A DNA stretch of 64,000 nt from Nonomuraea antri (GCF_013283785.1 NZ_JABCPZ010000012.1:1-64000); one strand, 5' to 3'; counted from the first letter of the stretch, positions 16,734-25,443 are shown. Numbers and translations: made by a program. Notes: a model not told the origin generated them from the sequence alone.

Positions 16734-18128
16734 ATGGTGACGGGGCTCTTTCCACGTTCGATCCGGGCGCGGCTCACCACGATCGCGACCCTGATCGCGG
16801 CGGCGGTCTTCACCACGACGTCCACGATCACGCTCGCCACCGTCCCCAGCAACCTGCACGGCACGGTCGAGACCCGGGTGGAGCTGGCGGTGCGGCGGGT
16901 GGCCAGCGAGGCCAGGATGGGACGGCTGCCGAGCACGCTGGAGACCCCGCAGCACGTGCAGCTCCTGATGGTCGTCTCCCCCGACGGGCGGATGCTGGCC
17001 GCCAGCCCCGGCCTGCGCGGCGACCCGGGCGTGACCGACCTCAAGGCCCCGCGGGTCGAGACCGTCCACACCGGGGAGCGGGTGCTGTTCGGCCTGCGTG
17101 ACGAGCCGGAGGCGCAGTACCTGGTGATGGCCATCCGGGTGCGGACGCCGTCCGGGCCGGTCGTCGTCTACGGCGCCGCCTCGCTGAGCGACGTGCACCG
17201 GGCGCTGAAATTGCTCTACGTGCTGGTGTTCATCGGCACGCCGCTGGTGCTGCTGATGGTCGCGGGCCTGGCCTGGCTGACGGTGGGGTTCGCGCTGCGT
17301 CCGGTGGAGCGGATCAGGTCCGAGCTGGCCGAGATCACCGGGCAGGACCTGAGCAGGCGCGTGTCCGTACCCGACCACGGGGACGAGATCACCGACCTGG
17401 CGGCCACCACGAACCACACGCTCGACCGGCTGGAACGTTCGGCGGAGACGCAGCGGCGCTTCGTCGCCGACGCCTCGCACGAGCTGCGCAGCCCGATCTC
17501 GGCGCTGCGCACGCAGCTGGAGGTGGCCAACGAGTACCCGGAGGAGACGGACTGGCCGGCCACCGGCGCCCGCGCCCTGGCCGCAGCCGAGCGCCTGACC
17601 GGCATCATCGACGAACTGCTGATGCTGGCCAGGATCGACGCGGGCGCGGTGGCCAACCGCCGGGTGGTGGACATCTGCCGGCTGGCCGAGGACCAGGTCA
17701 GCCTGCGCCAGGGCGGCCGGGTGCCGATCACGCCGCACCTGTGCGCGTCCGCCCCGGTGTACGGCTCCCCGATGCAGCTCGACCGGCTGCTGACCAACCT
17801 GCTGGACAACGCCACCAGGCACGCGGCCACCAGGATCGACCTGCGGGTGACCGTCGAGGACGACCACGTGCTGGTCAGCGTCACCGACGACGGCCACGGC
17901 ATCCCCGAGCGGGACAGGGAACGCGTCTTCGAGCGCTTCACCCGGCTGCGTGAGTCGCGGGAGAAGGACAAGGGCGGCAGCGGGCTCGGCCTGCCCCTGT
18001 CGCGGGAGATCGCCACCGCGCACGGCGGCACGCTGGTGATCGTCCCGCATGAGCCCGGCGCCCGTTTCGTCGCCCGCCTGCCGCTGCATGGGAAGGGGCC
18101 CGCCGGCGATCGCCGGCGGGCCCCGTGA
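16734..18128 (+). CDS. Orphan sensor histidine kinase
   Basis: 464 residues: helix 1 (about 10-32), an extracytoplasmic domain of about 125 residues, helix 2 (about 165-185), a HAMP linker (ALRPVERIRSELAEI), the phospho-acceptor box FVADASHELRSPISALRTQL, N box NLLDNATRHA, G1 DDGHGIP, F box FERFTRL and G2 GSGLGLPLS. All catalytic boxes are present. The ATG at 16734 follows GGGGGACGGGG. No response regulator is adjacent. The last codons are built into a perfect hairpin (18095-18124). Confidence 0.9.
   Translation: MVTGLFPRSIRARLTTIATLIAAAVFTTTSTITLATVPSNLHGTVETRVELAVRRVASEARMGRLPSTLETPQHVQLLMVVSPDGRMLAASPGLRGDPGVTDLKAPRVETVHTGERVLFGLRDEPEAQYLVMAIRVRTPSGPVVVYGAASLSDVHRALKLLYVLVFIGTPLVLLMVAGLAWLTVGFALRPVERIRSELAEITGQDLSRRVSVPDHGDEITDLAATTNHTLDRLERSAETQRRFVADASHELRSPISALRTQLEVANEYPEETDWPATGARALAAAERLTGIIDELLMLARIDAGAVANRRVVDICRLAEDQVSLRQGGRVPITPHLCASAPVYGSPMQLDRLLTNLLDNATRHAATRIDLRVTVEDDHVLVSVTDDGHGIPERDRERVFERFTRLRESREKDKGGSGLGLPLSREIATAHGGTLVIVPHEPGARFVARLPLHGKGPAGDRRRAP
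18095..18124. terminator. Perfect 30-bp palindrome, shared terminator
   Basis: GGGGCCCGCCGGCGA and its exact complement abut with a GATC centre. It spans the last codons of the histidine kinase and lies eleven bases from the end of the convergent nucleotidase gene. It should form a very stable hairpin in either transcript. Confidence 0.75.
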
Positions 18129-18134
18129 GAACTG

Positions 18135-19928
18135 CTACGGCAGGACGGTGATGCGGTTGGTCGCGGGCGGCGCGACCGGGTTGTTCTGGCCCAGGTAGTC
18201 GACGAACGCGTCGATGTCCAGCGGACCGCTCCACAGGTCGGTGCCGTCCTTGAAGGCGAGGAAGGCGTCACCGCCGCCGACCAGGAAGTTGTTGGCGGCG
18301 ACCCGGATCGACTGGGTGTCGGTCACCGGCACGCCGTCGATCTTCATGTTCGACACCTTGGAGCCCCACGCGGCGCTCTGGGTGTAGGTGTAGGTGAAGT
18401 TCGCCGACGGCTGCAGGATCTTGGTGAAGGCCTGGTTGTTCGGCCCGCCGGTGAACTGCTGCTCCAGCACGGTCTTGAGCTGCGCGCCGGTGAGCGTGAC
18501 GACCTGCATGAGGTTGTTGAACGGCTGGACGGCGAAGGCCTCTCCGTAGGTCACGACCCCGTCGCCCTCACCCGCAGGGGAGCCCAGGAAGCTCAGCGGG
18601 AGCCGGACGCCGCCCGGGTTCATCAGCGCGAGCTGCGCGTTGCCGCCGGTCTTGGTGGCGGCGAGCTGGGCGTCGGCGATGAGGTCGCCGAGCGGGGACT
18701 CACCGGTCGGCCCGGCCTCGTTCGTGATTCCAGTGGTGATCTTGCCGACCGGGCGGTTGGCGACCGGGGCGACCCGGTCCTTCCACTCCTTGACGAAGGT
18801 CTCGATGTCCGGGTCCGCGTCCGTGCGGGTCACGACGTGGTTGTCGGCCACCACGGAGGAGCGCACGATGTCCCGGCTGCGCGTGTTCACCTGCAGGTCG
18901 ACCTGGGTGATGACGCGGCCGAACGAGCCGCCCTGCGAGTACAGGCGGTCCTGGCCGGCCGGGTCCTTGACCACGCACTTGTACGCCTGGTGCGAGTGAC
19001 CGCTGAGCACCAGGTCGATCTCGGGGTCGACCTGGGTGGCGATCCGGTTGCCCGCGCCCGGGACGGCGCTGCAGGCGTCGGGCGACTGGCCGGCGGTGAC
19101 CTGGTCACCCTCGTGCATGAGGACGACCTGCGCCTTGACGCCCACCAGCTTGAGCAGCTTGGAGGCGACGTTGGCGGCCTTGACCTCGTCGACGAACTTG
19201 AGGTCCTTGATGCCCTCGCTGGTGACGATGTTCGGCGTGGTCTGGGTGACCAGGCCGATGAAGCCGATCGGCACGCCGTTCTTCCACTGGATGCTGACCG
19301 GCGGCAGGGCGGGCACGCCCCAGCCGGCCAGCAGCTTCTTGATCCGGTCGGAGCTGCCGAGCGCGCTGAGCGCGTCGGACTTCTCGCTCGGATTCTTGAA
19401 CAGGACGTTGGCGCCGACGTAGTCGAACTGGGCGCCCTTCCACTCGCCGGCGGGCGAGCAGCCGTCCACCGGGTGGCAGCCGCCCTTCATGATCCGGCGC
19501 AGCTCGGCGTAGCCCTCGTCGAACTCGTGGTTCCCGACCGCGGCCACCTTGAGCCCCAGCTTGCCGAGGAACTCGACCGACGGCTCGTCGTGGTAGGCCG
19601 CCGAGATCAGCGGGGTGGCGCCGATCAGGTCACCCTGGGCGACGGCGATCGTGTTGGCGTCGGTGAGCGCCTTCATGCGGCCGGCCACGTAGGCGGCGCC
19701 GCCCGCGTCGACGGTCTTGCCGTTCTCGTCCACCATGCGGCCGGAGGAGCCGGTCGGGGGTTCGAGGTGACCGTGGAAGTCGTTGAGAGCGAGGAGCCGG
19801 ACAGGAACGGTCCTGACCGTGGAGGCGGTGGTCGTGCTGGCACCCGCCGGGAGGACGGAGGCGAGCAGGACCGCCCCCGAAGCGACGGCTCCGGCCATGG
19901 TCAGCCGGAGGAGGGAACGGGACGTCAT
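18135..19928 (-). CDS. Secreted metallophosphatase / 5'-nucleotidase
   Basis: 597 residues. An N-terminal signal peptide (basic start, hydrophobic core, cleavage near LPAGAST) is followed by a calcineurin-like metallophosphatase domain with ALNDFHGHLEP, GNHEFDEG and LSGHSHQAY, then a 5'-nucleotidase C-terminal domain (NPGGVRLPL, GEAFAVQPFNNLM, GGGDAF). It probably dephosphorylates extracellular nucleotides, releasing nucleosides and phosphate. It diverges from mshD. Confidence 0.92.
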   Translation of the reverse strand: MTSRSLLRLTMAGAVASGAVLLASVLPAGASTTTASTVRTVPVRLLALNDFHGHLEPPTGSSGRMVDENGKTVDAGGAAYVAGRMKALTDANTIAVAQGDLIGATPLISAAYHDEPSVEFLGKLGLKVAAVGNHEFDEGYAELRRIMKGGCHPVDGCSPAGEWKGAQFDYVGANVLFKNPSEKSDALSALGSSDRIKKLLAGWGVPALPPVSIQWKNGVPIGFIGLVTQTTPNIVTSEGIKDLKFVDEVKAANVASKLLKLVGVKAQVVLMHEGDQVTAGQSPDACSAVPGAGNRIATQVDPEIDLVLSGHSHQAYKCVVKDPAGQDRLYSQGGSFGRVITQVDLQVNTRSRDIVRSSVVADNHVVTRTDADPDIETFVKEWKDRVAPVANRPVGKITTGITNEAGPTGESPLGDLIADAQLAATKTGGNAQLALMNPGGVRLPLSFLGSPAGEGDGVVTYGEAFAVQPFNNLMQVVTLTGAQLKTVLEQQFTGGPNNQAFTKILQPSANFTYTYTQSAAWGSKVSNMKIDGVPVTDTQSIRVAANNFLVGGGDAFLAFKDGTDLWSGPLDIDAFVDYLGQNNPVAPPATNRITVLP

Positions 19929-20023
19929 GGCCTCAGACGTTACGGCGGCAATCTATGTAACTAATGTCGCAAAGGTAACGATTCATCCGGCTCGGACATG
20001 GCGTTATTTGCCAGTCGTACGCC

Positions 20024-20029
20024 TAGAGT
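20024..20029 (+). promoter_or_regulatory. Leaderless -10 box of mshD
   Basis: TAGAGT seven bases before the GTG at 20037 indicates a leaderless transcript and selects that GTG over the ATG at 19998. Confidence 0.6.
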
Positions 20030-20036
20030 TCGTCGT

Positions 20037-20960
20037 GTGAGTGCGCGCGTGGAGATCAGACAACGCCTGGATGACCTGGAAATCGACGACGTGCTCGGCC
20101 TCGTGGCGGCGGCCGCGGCGACCGACGGGGTCCGCCCGCTCAACGAGCACGCGATGCTCCACCTCCGCCACGGTGGCGACCCGCGCGCCCGGTCCCTGCT
20201 GCTGTACGCCGGGGACACGCTGGCGGGTTACGCGCACGTCGACCCGGCCGACGAGGTCGAGGGACCGAGTGCGGAGCTGGTCGTGCACCCCGCGCATCGG
20301 GGCGCGGGGCACGGCAGGCGGCTGCTGGCGTCCGTGCTGGAGCTGACCGGCGGCGGCGCGCGGGTGTGGTCGCACGGCGACCATCCGGCGGGCGCGGCGC
20401 TGGCGGCCTCGGCCGGGCTGGCGCGGGTGCGCTCGTTGTGGCGGATGCGCCGCTCGCTGCTCGACCCGCTGCCCGCTCACGAGCTGCCGGACGGGGTGCG
20501 GCTGCGCGCGTTCGTCCCCGGTCAGGACGAGCAGGCGTGGCTCGAGGTGAACCGCGCCGCCTTCGCCCACCACCCGGAACAGGGCGCGTGGACGCTGGAC
20601 GACCTGCTGCAACGCGAACGCGAGCCGTGGTTCGACCCGGCGGGCTTCTTCCTGGCCTGGCGCGGCGACCGGCTGGCCGGCTTCCACTGGACCAAGGTCC
20701 ACGGCGGGGACGAACCGCTCGGCGAGGTGTACGTGGTGGGCATCGACCCCGCGCAGCGGGGCACCGGCCTGGGCAAGGCGCTGACCCTGGCCGGTCTGAG
20801 CCACCTGCGCGCGCGCGGCCTCGCCCAGGTCATGCTGTACGTGGACGAGGCCAACACGGCGGCGATCAGGCTGTACGAGTCCCTCGGGTTCAAACGCTGG
20901 GACGTGGACGTGATGTACGCGGACGTGCACGAGAGCCCGAGCCCCCGTCCTCAGACGTGA
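20037..20960 (+). CDS. mshD: Mycothiol synthase
   Basis: 307 residues with two GNAT acetyltransferase domains, the MshD architecture. The N-terminal domain contains ELVVHPAHRGAGHGRRLL, and the C-terminal domain GEVYVVGIDPAQRGTGLGKA with the acetyl-CoA pyrophosphate loop, ending in the diagnostic ARGLAQVMLYVDEANTAAI and RLYESLGFKRWDVDVMY. It acetylates Cys-GlcN-Ins in the last step of mycothiol synthesis, so the host is an actinobacterium. It converges on the phosphate transporter gene with a 33-base gap. Confidence 0.95.
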   Translation: MSARVEIRQRLDDLEIDDVLGLVAAAAATDGVRPLNEHAMLHLRHGGDPRARSLLLYAGDTLAGYAHVDPADEVEGPSAELVVHPAHRGAGHGRRLLASVLELTGGGARVWSHGDHPAGAALAASAGLARVRSLWRMRRSLLDPLPAHELPDGVRLRAFVPGQDEQAWLEVNRAAFAHHPEQGAWTLDDLLQREREPWFDPAGFFLAWRGDRLAGFHWTKVHGGDEPLGEVYVVGIDPAQRGTGLGKALTLAGLSHLRARGLAQVMLYVDEANTAAIRLYESLGFKRWDVDVMYADVHESPSPRPQT

Positions 20961-20993
20961 GCCCGAGCCCTCGGACGTGACGAGGGAGGGCCG

Positions 20994-21998
20994 CTACTCC
21001 ACGATCCAGTGGAGGATGTAGTAGGAGGCGGCGGCGACCAGGGCCGCGGCCGGGATGGTCAGGACCCAGGCGGTCACGATGTTGCCGGCGACGCCCCACC
21101 GCACGGCAGACAGCCGCTTGGTCGCGCCGACACCCATGATCGCCGAGGTGATCGTGTGCGTGGTGGAGATGGGCGCGCCGAACCCGATGGCCGCACCGTA
21201 CAGGACGGTCGCGGCAGCCGACTCGGCGGCGAAACCCTGGGGCGGGTCGAGCGCGATGATGCGCCGGCCCAGCGTGCGCATGATCCGCCAGCCGCCGGCG
21301 TACGTGCCCAGCGAGATGGCACCCGCGGCGGCCAGGATGACCCACTGCGGGATGGGATCGCCCTCGTTGGCGTAGCCACCGACGGTGAGCGACAGGAAGA
21401 TGACGCCCATCGTCTTCTGCGCGTCCTGCAGGCCGTGCCCGAGCGCCATCGCGGCGGCCGAGACGGTCTGCGCGTACCGGAACCCGCGGTTCGCCTTGCC
21501 CGGCTGGGCGTGGCGGAAGATCCAGTAGATTGCGATCATGATCAACGCGGCCAGTGTGAAGCCGATCGTCGGCGACAGCACCATCGGGATGACGACCTTC
21601 TCGATGACGCCGTCCCAGTGCACCACGCTGGACGAAGCGATGGCCGAGCCGATCAGGCCGCCGATCAGGGCGTGACTGGAGGAGGACGGCAGGCCGAAAT
21701 ACCAGGTGATGAGGTTCCAGACGATCGCGCCGATCAGCGCAGAGGCCACGATGACCAGGCCGTGTGAGCCTTTCGGGGCGTCGATGATGCCTTTACCGAC
21801 CGTCTGGGCCACCTGCGTGCCCAGGTGCGCGCCGATGAAGTTCATCGCGGCCGCCATGAACAACGCGGCCCTCGGGGTGAGTGCCCGCGTCGAGACCGAG
21901 GTCGCGATGGCGTTCGCCGCGTCGTGGAAGCCATTGGTGTAGTCGAAGGCCAGAGCGATGACGACCACGCCGATGACGAGGGCGAGCGTGAGGTCCAC
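20994..21998 (-). CDS. pit: Low-affinity inorganic phosphate transporter (PiT)
   Basis: 334 residues with about ten helices and the two inverted PiT signatures: DYTNGFHDAANAIATSVSTRAL near the N-terminus and ALGHGLQDAQKTMGVIFLSL in the second half. It imports metal-phosphate with protons. It lies five bases downstream of a PhoU-like gene in one operon, and the operon's upstream region carries a PHO box. Confidence 0.94.
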   Translation of the reverse strand: MDLTLALVIGVVVIALAFDYTNGFHDAANAIATSVSTRALTPRAALFMAAAMNFIGAHLGTQVAQTVGKGIIDAPKGSHGLVIVASALIGAIVWNLITWYFGLPSSSSHALIGGLIGSAIASSSVVHWDGVIEKVVIPMVLSPTIGFTLAALIMIAIYWIFRHAQPGKANRGFRYAQTVSAAAMALGHGLQDAQKTMGVIFLSLTVGGYANEGDPIPQWVILAAAGAISLGTYAGGWRIMRTLGRRIIALDPPQGFAAESAAATVLYGAAIGFGAPISTTHTITSAIMGVGATKRLSAVRWGVAGNIVTAWVLTIPAAALVAAASYYILHWIVE

Positions 21999-22003
21999 TG
22001 GGC

Positions 22004-22621
22004 CTAGCTTTCCTTGACCGCGATCGACTCGATCGTGTTGGCCACGTGCTCGAAGGCGTCGGCGGCCTCTTCCAGCGCGTCGACGACCTCCTTCATCTTC
22101 ATGACCGTGAGGGCGTCGTACTCGCCGCTGAACAGCTTGGCCAGCAGCCTGCGGTAGACCTGGTCACCCTGGTTCTCCAGGCGGTTGACCTCGATCCAGT
22201 ACTCGTTGAGGTTCTTCATCGACCGCAGCCGGGGCATGGCCTCGGCCGTCAGCTCGGCGGCACGTTCCAGCACCTCGACCTGCCTGACCACGTCTTTGGG
22301 CAGGTGGTCGAGCTGGTACAGGACGATGAGGTCGGAGGCGGCCTCCATGGCGTCCATCACGTCGTCCAGGTTCGAGGCGAGGCGGTAGATGTCCTCGCGG
22401 TCGAAGGGAGTGATGAAACTCTCGTTGAGCCGGTTCATGATCGCATGGGTGCGTTCGTCCCCGGCGTGCTCGCAAGCGCGCATCTTCTCGGCCAGGGCCT
22501 CCCTGTCCGAGCCGTCGCTGATGATCTCTACCAGCAGACGCGATGCGGTGACCAGGTTGTTCGCCGAGTCGGCGAACAGGTCGTAGTAGCTGTCCTCACG
22601 TGGCGTGAGACGCAGGCGCAC
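22004..22621 (-). CDS. PhoU-like DUF47 protein, Pit accessory
   Basis: 205 residues, all helical, with the DUF47/PhoU-divergent pattern (SYYDLFADSANNLV, CEHAGDERTHAIMNRLNESF, FDREDIYRLASNLDDVMDAM). It probably regulates the phosphate transporter encoded directly downstream. I chose the GTG at 22621 because GGAG precedes it at seven bases and the length then fits the family; an ATG at 22735 would add an unlikely basic extension. Confidence 0.9.
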   Translation of the reverse strand: MRLRLTPREDSYYDLFADSANNLVTASRLLVEIISDGSDREALAEKMRACEHAGDERTHAIMNRLNESFITPFDREDIYRLASNLDDVMDAMEAASDLIVLYQLDHLPKDVVRQVEVLERAAELTAEAMPRLRSMKNLNEYWIEVNRLENQGDQVYRRLLAKLFSGEYDALTVMKMKEVVDALEEAADAFEHVANTIESIAVKES

Positions 22622-22840
22622 GTCGTTCTCCAGATGTGCGGGGATGGTCCGTGGAAGAGGGTACGGGTTACCAGGCGAAATGCGAACTTCATGTCCCCTT
22701 CTCCTGCTGGCTACCCTCCGTATGTTGTGCCACACCGGTGCGGGGAGTAGTTTGGCCGGTTTTTGCTGCTTTTCCGGCCTAAACGTCCCCCTCTAGTGGT
22801 GCCCCTCAGGTGCTTTGCCGGGGCATCCTCCAACGTTGTT

Positions 22841-22873
22841 GTTCCCCCGATGTTCATCTGATGTTCACTTTTC
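22841..22873. promoter_or_regulatory. PHO box: three 11-bp direct repeats
   Basis: GTTCCCCCGAT, GTTCATCTGAT and GTTCACTTTTC follow one another with exact 11-base period. This matches the direct-repeat units bound by PhoP in Streptomyces-type actinobacteria (consensus starting GTTCACC). It lies about 220 bases upstream of the PhoU-like/pit operon. The repeats read away from the operon on the plus strand, so orientation is a caveat. Confidence 0.65.
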
Positions 22874-22931
22874 TTGCCCCGTGTTCAACGAGTTCCGCCC
22901 GGGGATGCCACAGCAGACGCGTCGGCCGGAA

Positions 22932-23055
22932 CCTCGACGTCTCGCCGCGCGGGCCATCGGCGTCCCCCCGAACGGGACATCGGGCGGGCCATCGACGTCT
23001 CCCCGGCGGGAGATCGGCGTCTCCCTGGCGGGACATCGGCGGACAGCGAACGGGA
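22932..23055. repeat. 22-bp tandem repeat array
   Basis: About five full units and one shortened unit, consensus CATCGGCGTCTCCCCGGCGGGA, at 22932, 22955, 22978 (short), 22990, 23012 and 23034. Each full unit has a small dyad (TCCCCGGCGGGA-like). The array lies in the 461-base gap between dcd and the PhoU-like gene, beside the PHO box. It is not read as protein in a convincing frame. Confidence 0.7.
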
Positions 23056-23082
23056 CATCTTGCACATCGGGGCGGGGGTGGT

Positions 23083-23658
23083 TCAAATCTGAGTGCGGTG
23101 GAAGTTCCGGAACGAGCGCGACGGCGTCGGCCCCCGCTGCCCCTGGTAGCGGGACCCGTACTTGGCCGAACCGTACGGATGCTCCGCCGGCGAGCTCAAC
23201 CGGAAAACGCACAGCTGCCCGATCTTCATCCCCGGCCAGAGCTTGATCGGCAACGTGGCGACGTTGGAGAGTTCCAGCGTCACGTGCCCGCTGAACCCCG
23301 GATCGATGAACCCGGCCGTGGAATGCGTCAGCAACCCCAGCCGGCCCAGCGAACTCTTCCCCTCCAGCCGCGACGCCAGATCGTCCGGCAGCGAGATCAC
23401 CTCATAAGTGGAGGCGAGCACGAACTCCCCCGGATGCAGGATGAACGGCTCGTCCCCCTCAGGCTCGACCATCCGGGTCAGGTCGGGCTGCTCGACAGCA
23501 GGGTCGATATGCGGATAACGATGGTTCTCGAACACCCGGAAGAAGCGATCCAGCCGCACGTCGATGCTGGATGGCTGGATCATGTCGCGATGAAACGGAT
23601 CCAGCGCGAGGCGTCCGGAGTCGATCTCAGCAAGGATGTCGCGGTCAGATAGCAGCAC
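23083..23658 (-). CDS. dcd: dCTP deaminase
   Basis: 191 residues, the usual family length. Family blocks are [56 protein letters not shown] (active-site region) and the C-terminal [20 protein letters not shown]. It makes dUTP (or dUMP in bifunctional forms) from dCTP for thymidylate synthesis. The GTG at 23658 is set by a leaderless -10 box seven bases upstream. It diverges from the tRNA-Gly gene. Confidence 0.95.
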   Translation of the reverse strand: MLLSDRDILAEIDSGRLALDPFHRDMIQPSSIDVRLDRFFRVFENHRYPHIDPAVEQPDLTRMVEPEGDEPFILHPGEFVLASTYEVISLPDDLASRLEGKSSLGRLGLLTHSTAGFIDPGFSGHVTLELSNVATLPIKLWPGMKIGQLCVFRLSSPAEHPYGSAKYGSRYQGQRGPTPSRSFRNFHRTQI

Positions 23659-23665
23659 GGAGAGC

Positions 23666-23671
23666 AACTTA
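23666..23671 (-). promoter_or_regulatory. Leaderless -10 box of dcd
   Basis: TAAGTT on the minus strand lies seven bases before the GTG start of dcd, with no ribosome site between. Confidence 0.5.
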
Positions 23672-23757
23672 CCGTCCCCGGAGGAGAGACCGGGGGCGCT
23701 GGGCTTGGTGAAGTAGGCCAAGTTTCCGCTACAGTGGGGGACGCGACTTCGTGTCAC

Positions 23758-23828
23758 GCGGGTGTAGTTCAATGGCAGAACATCAGCTTCCCAAGCTGAC
23801 AGCGCGGGTTCGATTCCCGTCACCCGCT
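23758..23828 (+). tRNA. tRNA-Gly (anticodon CCC)
   Basis: A 71-base cloverleaf: acceptor GCGGGTG pairs with CACCCGC; anticodon stem TCAGC/GCTGA closes the loop TTCCCAA, giving CCC; the T arm is GCGGG-TTCGATT-CCCGT. CCA is not encoded. A hairpin terminator follows ten bases later. Four degenerate copies of its 3' half occur downstream, so it is an integration site for mobile elements. Confidence 0.95.
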
Positions 23829-23837
23829 CTCAACGTG

Positions 23838-23882
23838 AAGGCCCAGGCGGACCGATGGATTCGGCGCCTGGGCTTTGGTTTT
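23838..23882 (+). terminator. Intrinsic terminator of tRNA-Gly
   Basis: AAGGCCCAGGCG pairs with CGCCTGGGCTTT around an inner CCGA/TCGG stem, followed by GGTTTTGT. Related hairpins also follow the tRNA fragments at 29975 and 31997. Confidence 0.8.
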
Positions 23883-24159
23883 GTCCCAGGACTGTTGATC
23901 TCCGCGTGCCCGTTCGTGCCCGATCAAGTGCTTGCCGATGGCTTCGGCGCGATCATGTCTCCTGTGTGATGGAGATCATGGAAGTGTAGGCCCGGTACGC
24001 TCGATCACTCGCACGGCCTCCATCCAGCCGCATCGGGCTGTCCTTGTGCCCAGTGATGACCAGCGCTCCCATGTCATCGACCTCCTGCCAGACCATGCGC
24101 ATGTGCTCCGGACCGCGGCAGCCCGGTATGAGGGGCGAAGCAGCCGGCGTGAGGGCTCT

Positions 24160-24240
24160 TCGCTTACGCTGTGCCCCTGCCACTCAGCGACCCGAGGCGC
24201 CGGCACTCCGGCGTTGCGCCACAACGCAGCCACCATGTTC
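24160..24240 (-). pseudogene. Tyrosine recombinase C-terminal relic
   Basis: The minus strand encodes ALWRNAGVPAPRVAEWQGHS, matching the region before the catalytic tyrosine in actinobacterial phage-type integrases (usual form L-x-N-A-G-V-P-x-x-V-A-E-W-x-G-H-S). The frame has no Tyr motif and no upstream catalytic arginine box; it ends against the Shedu gene. It is best read as the last scrap of the integrase that used the adjacent tRNA-Gly. Confidence 0.55.
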
Positions 24241-25443
24241 TCAGAGGTCCCCGAGGGAGCGTCTGGCGTTGTCGATGAGCTCCTTGTACGTGATGACTTC
24301 AACACGGTTCACGTGGGTGTTGAACGTCCTGAGTGCTTCGTTAATCTCTTGTTCTGGCACGCTCGGCTGGACGGCTGGATGGCCGATCAGAACGACTGCG
24401 CTTGCTCGGCGTGTCTCGATGCCGAAGTCTTCGAGGATCTGCTGACGGTTCTCGTCTAATCCGACAAGGTAGTTGACGGCTTGGCCGACGGCATCATGCA
24501 CCTCAGCGGTAGGCACCCAGGCTCCGCGATGTTTCTTCACCAGAGAACCCTTCATGCTCATCGCCCGCTTCAACTCGACGACGTGAAGACTTCCATCGCC
24601 GCGGATCAGAGGAATGTCCACCTCGTCACCCGACACCAATCTGCGCTGTGCGGCTTCCCCGACGAAACGCCCACCGAAGATCCAGTGCTGTCCTTCCAGC
24701 GCCCTTTGCAGGTCCAGCTCCGTGGCGGTCGTGTCCTCCACGACTCTGCGCAGGCTTTCCAGGAGGGCCGAGCGCCGCTGAAGCTGGGATGCCCGGAGGA
24801 TCACCTGACCGTCTGAATCAGCGGCCAGGAGAGCCCATGCCTCTGGTGACGCGGCAATCCGTTGAGCGGCTTCCTCCGGGTCTTCGATATCAACCCGCTC
24901 CTGGAGCACGCGCTCCAGCCACACCATCGTCTCTCTCCGGCCGCGGAGGAGCGAGTATCGCCCTGGCCGACCTTCCGGTGCTGAGAGATACCGAGCGTCA
25001 TGGCTGAGCGAGTCGATATAGGCCAGTAGATCATCCATATCTGCGCCGGGGTGTTCGTCCAAGAATTCGCGCCCAGCCTCGGCGACGTACTTGAAATTTA
25101 TCTCAAGCATGTTCGCCACGTACTTCCGCAACCTTTGATTGCGTATGCCGTCTTGAAAAAGACGATATCTCTCGTCGAACTCCGGTTGCAGGATACGTTC
25201 CTCGACGTAATCCAGAGAGTCCTGCAGCAGTCGCACAACCTGCCACTCGCCGAGCGATGCCGCGTGTCCGCGCGCCTGTGTCAAGAGTTGCACGAGCGCC
25301 TTTCCACCCTTGCGGTGGCCGCCGCGTCCAGTTCGCATGTGCTGGAGCGCGGACGTGACCGCTCGCTTCACCTCGTCGTTGGCCGCCTGTTCGTGAACGT
25401 ACTCAAGCTGGAGGTCCAACGAGAAGTCGGATCTGATGCCCAT
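24241..25443 (-). CDS. sduA: Shedu anti-phage nuclease SduA (DUF4263)
   Basis: 400 residues. The N-terminal ~240 are helical and of no recognised family; the C-terminal part is a DUF4263 PD-(D/E)xK-type nuclease domain: FGGRF at 256-260, D276 in DEVDIPLI, then HVVELKRA with E290 and K292, followed by AVGQAVNYLVGLDENR and AVVLIGHP. This is the single-gene Shedu defence system, in which the C-terminal domain cleaves DNA and the variable N-terminus senses infection. It sits 412 bases from the tRNA-Gly at the island's end. Confidence 0.85.
   Translation of the reverse strand: MGIRSDFSLDLQLEYVHEQAANDEVKRAVTSALQHMRTGRGGHRKGGKALVQLLTQARGHAASLGEWQVVRLLQDSLDYVEERILQPEFDERYRLFQDGIRNQRLRKYVANMLEINFKYVAEAGREFLDEHPGADMDDLLAYIDSLSHDARYLSAPEGRPGRYSLLRGRRETMVWLERVLQERVDIEDPEEAAQRIAASPEAWALLAADSDGQVILRASQLQRRSALLESLRRVVEDTTATELDLQRALEGQHWIFGGRFVGEAAQRRLVSGDEVDIPLIRGDGSLHVVELKRAMSMKGSLVKKHRGAWVPTAEVHDAVGQAVNYLVGLDENRQQILEDFGIETRRASAVVLIGHPAVQPSVPEQEINEALRTFNTHVNRVEVITYKELIDNARRSLGDL

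Noticed and set aside
22932..23055. CRISPR array
   Set aside because: The 22-base units are contiguous without unique spacers and no cas gene is present.
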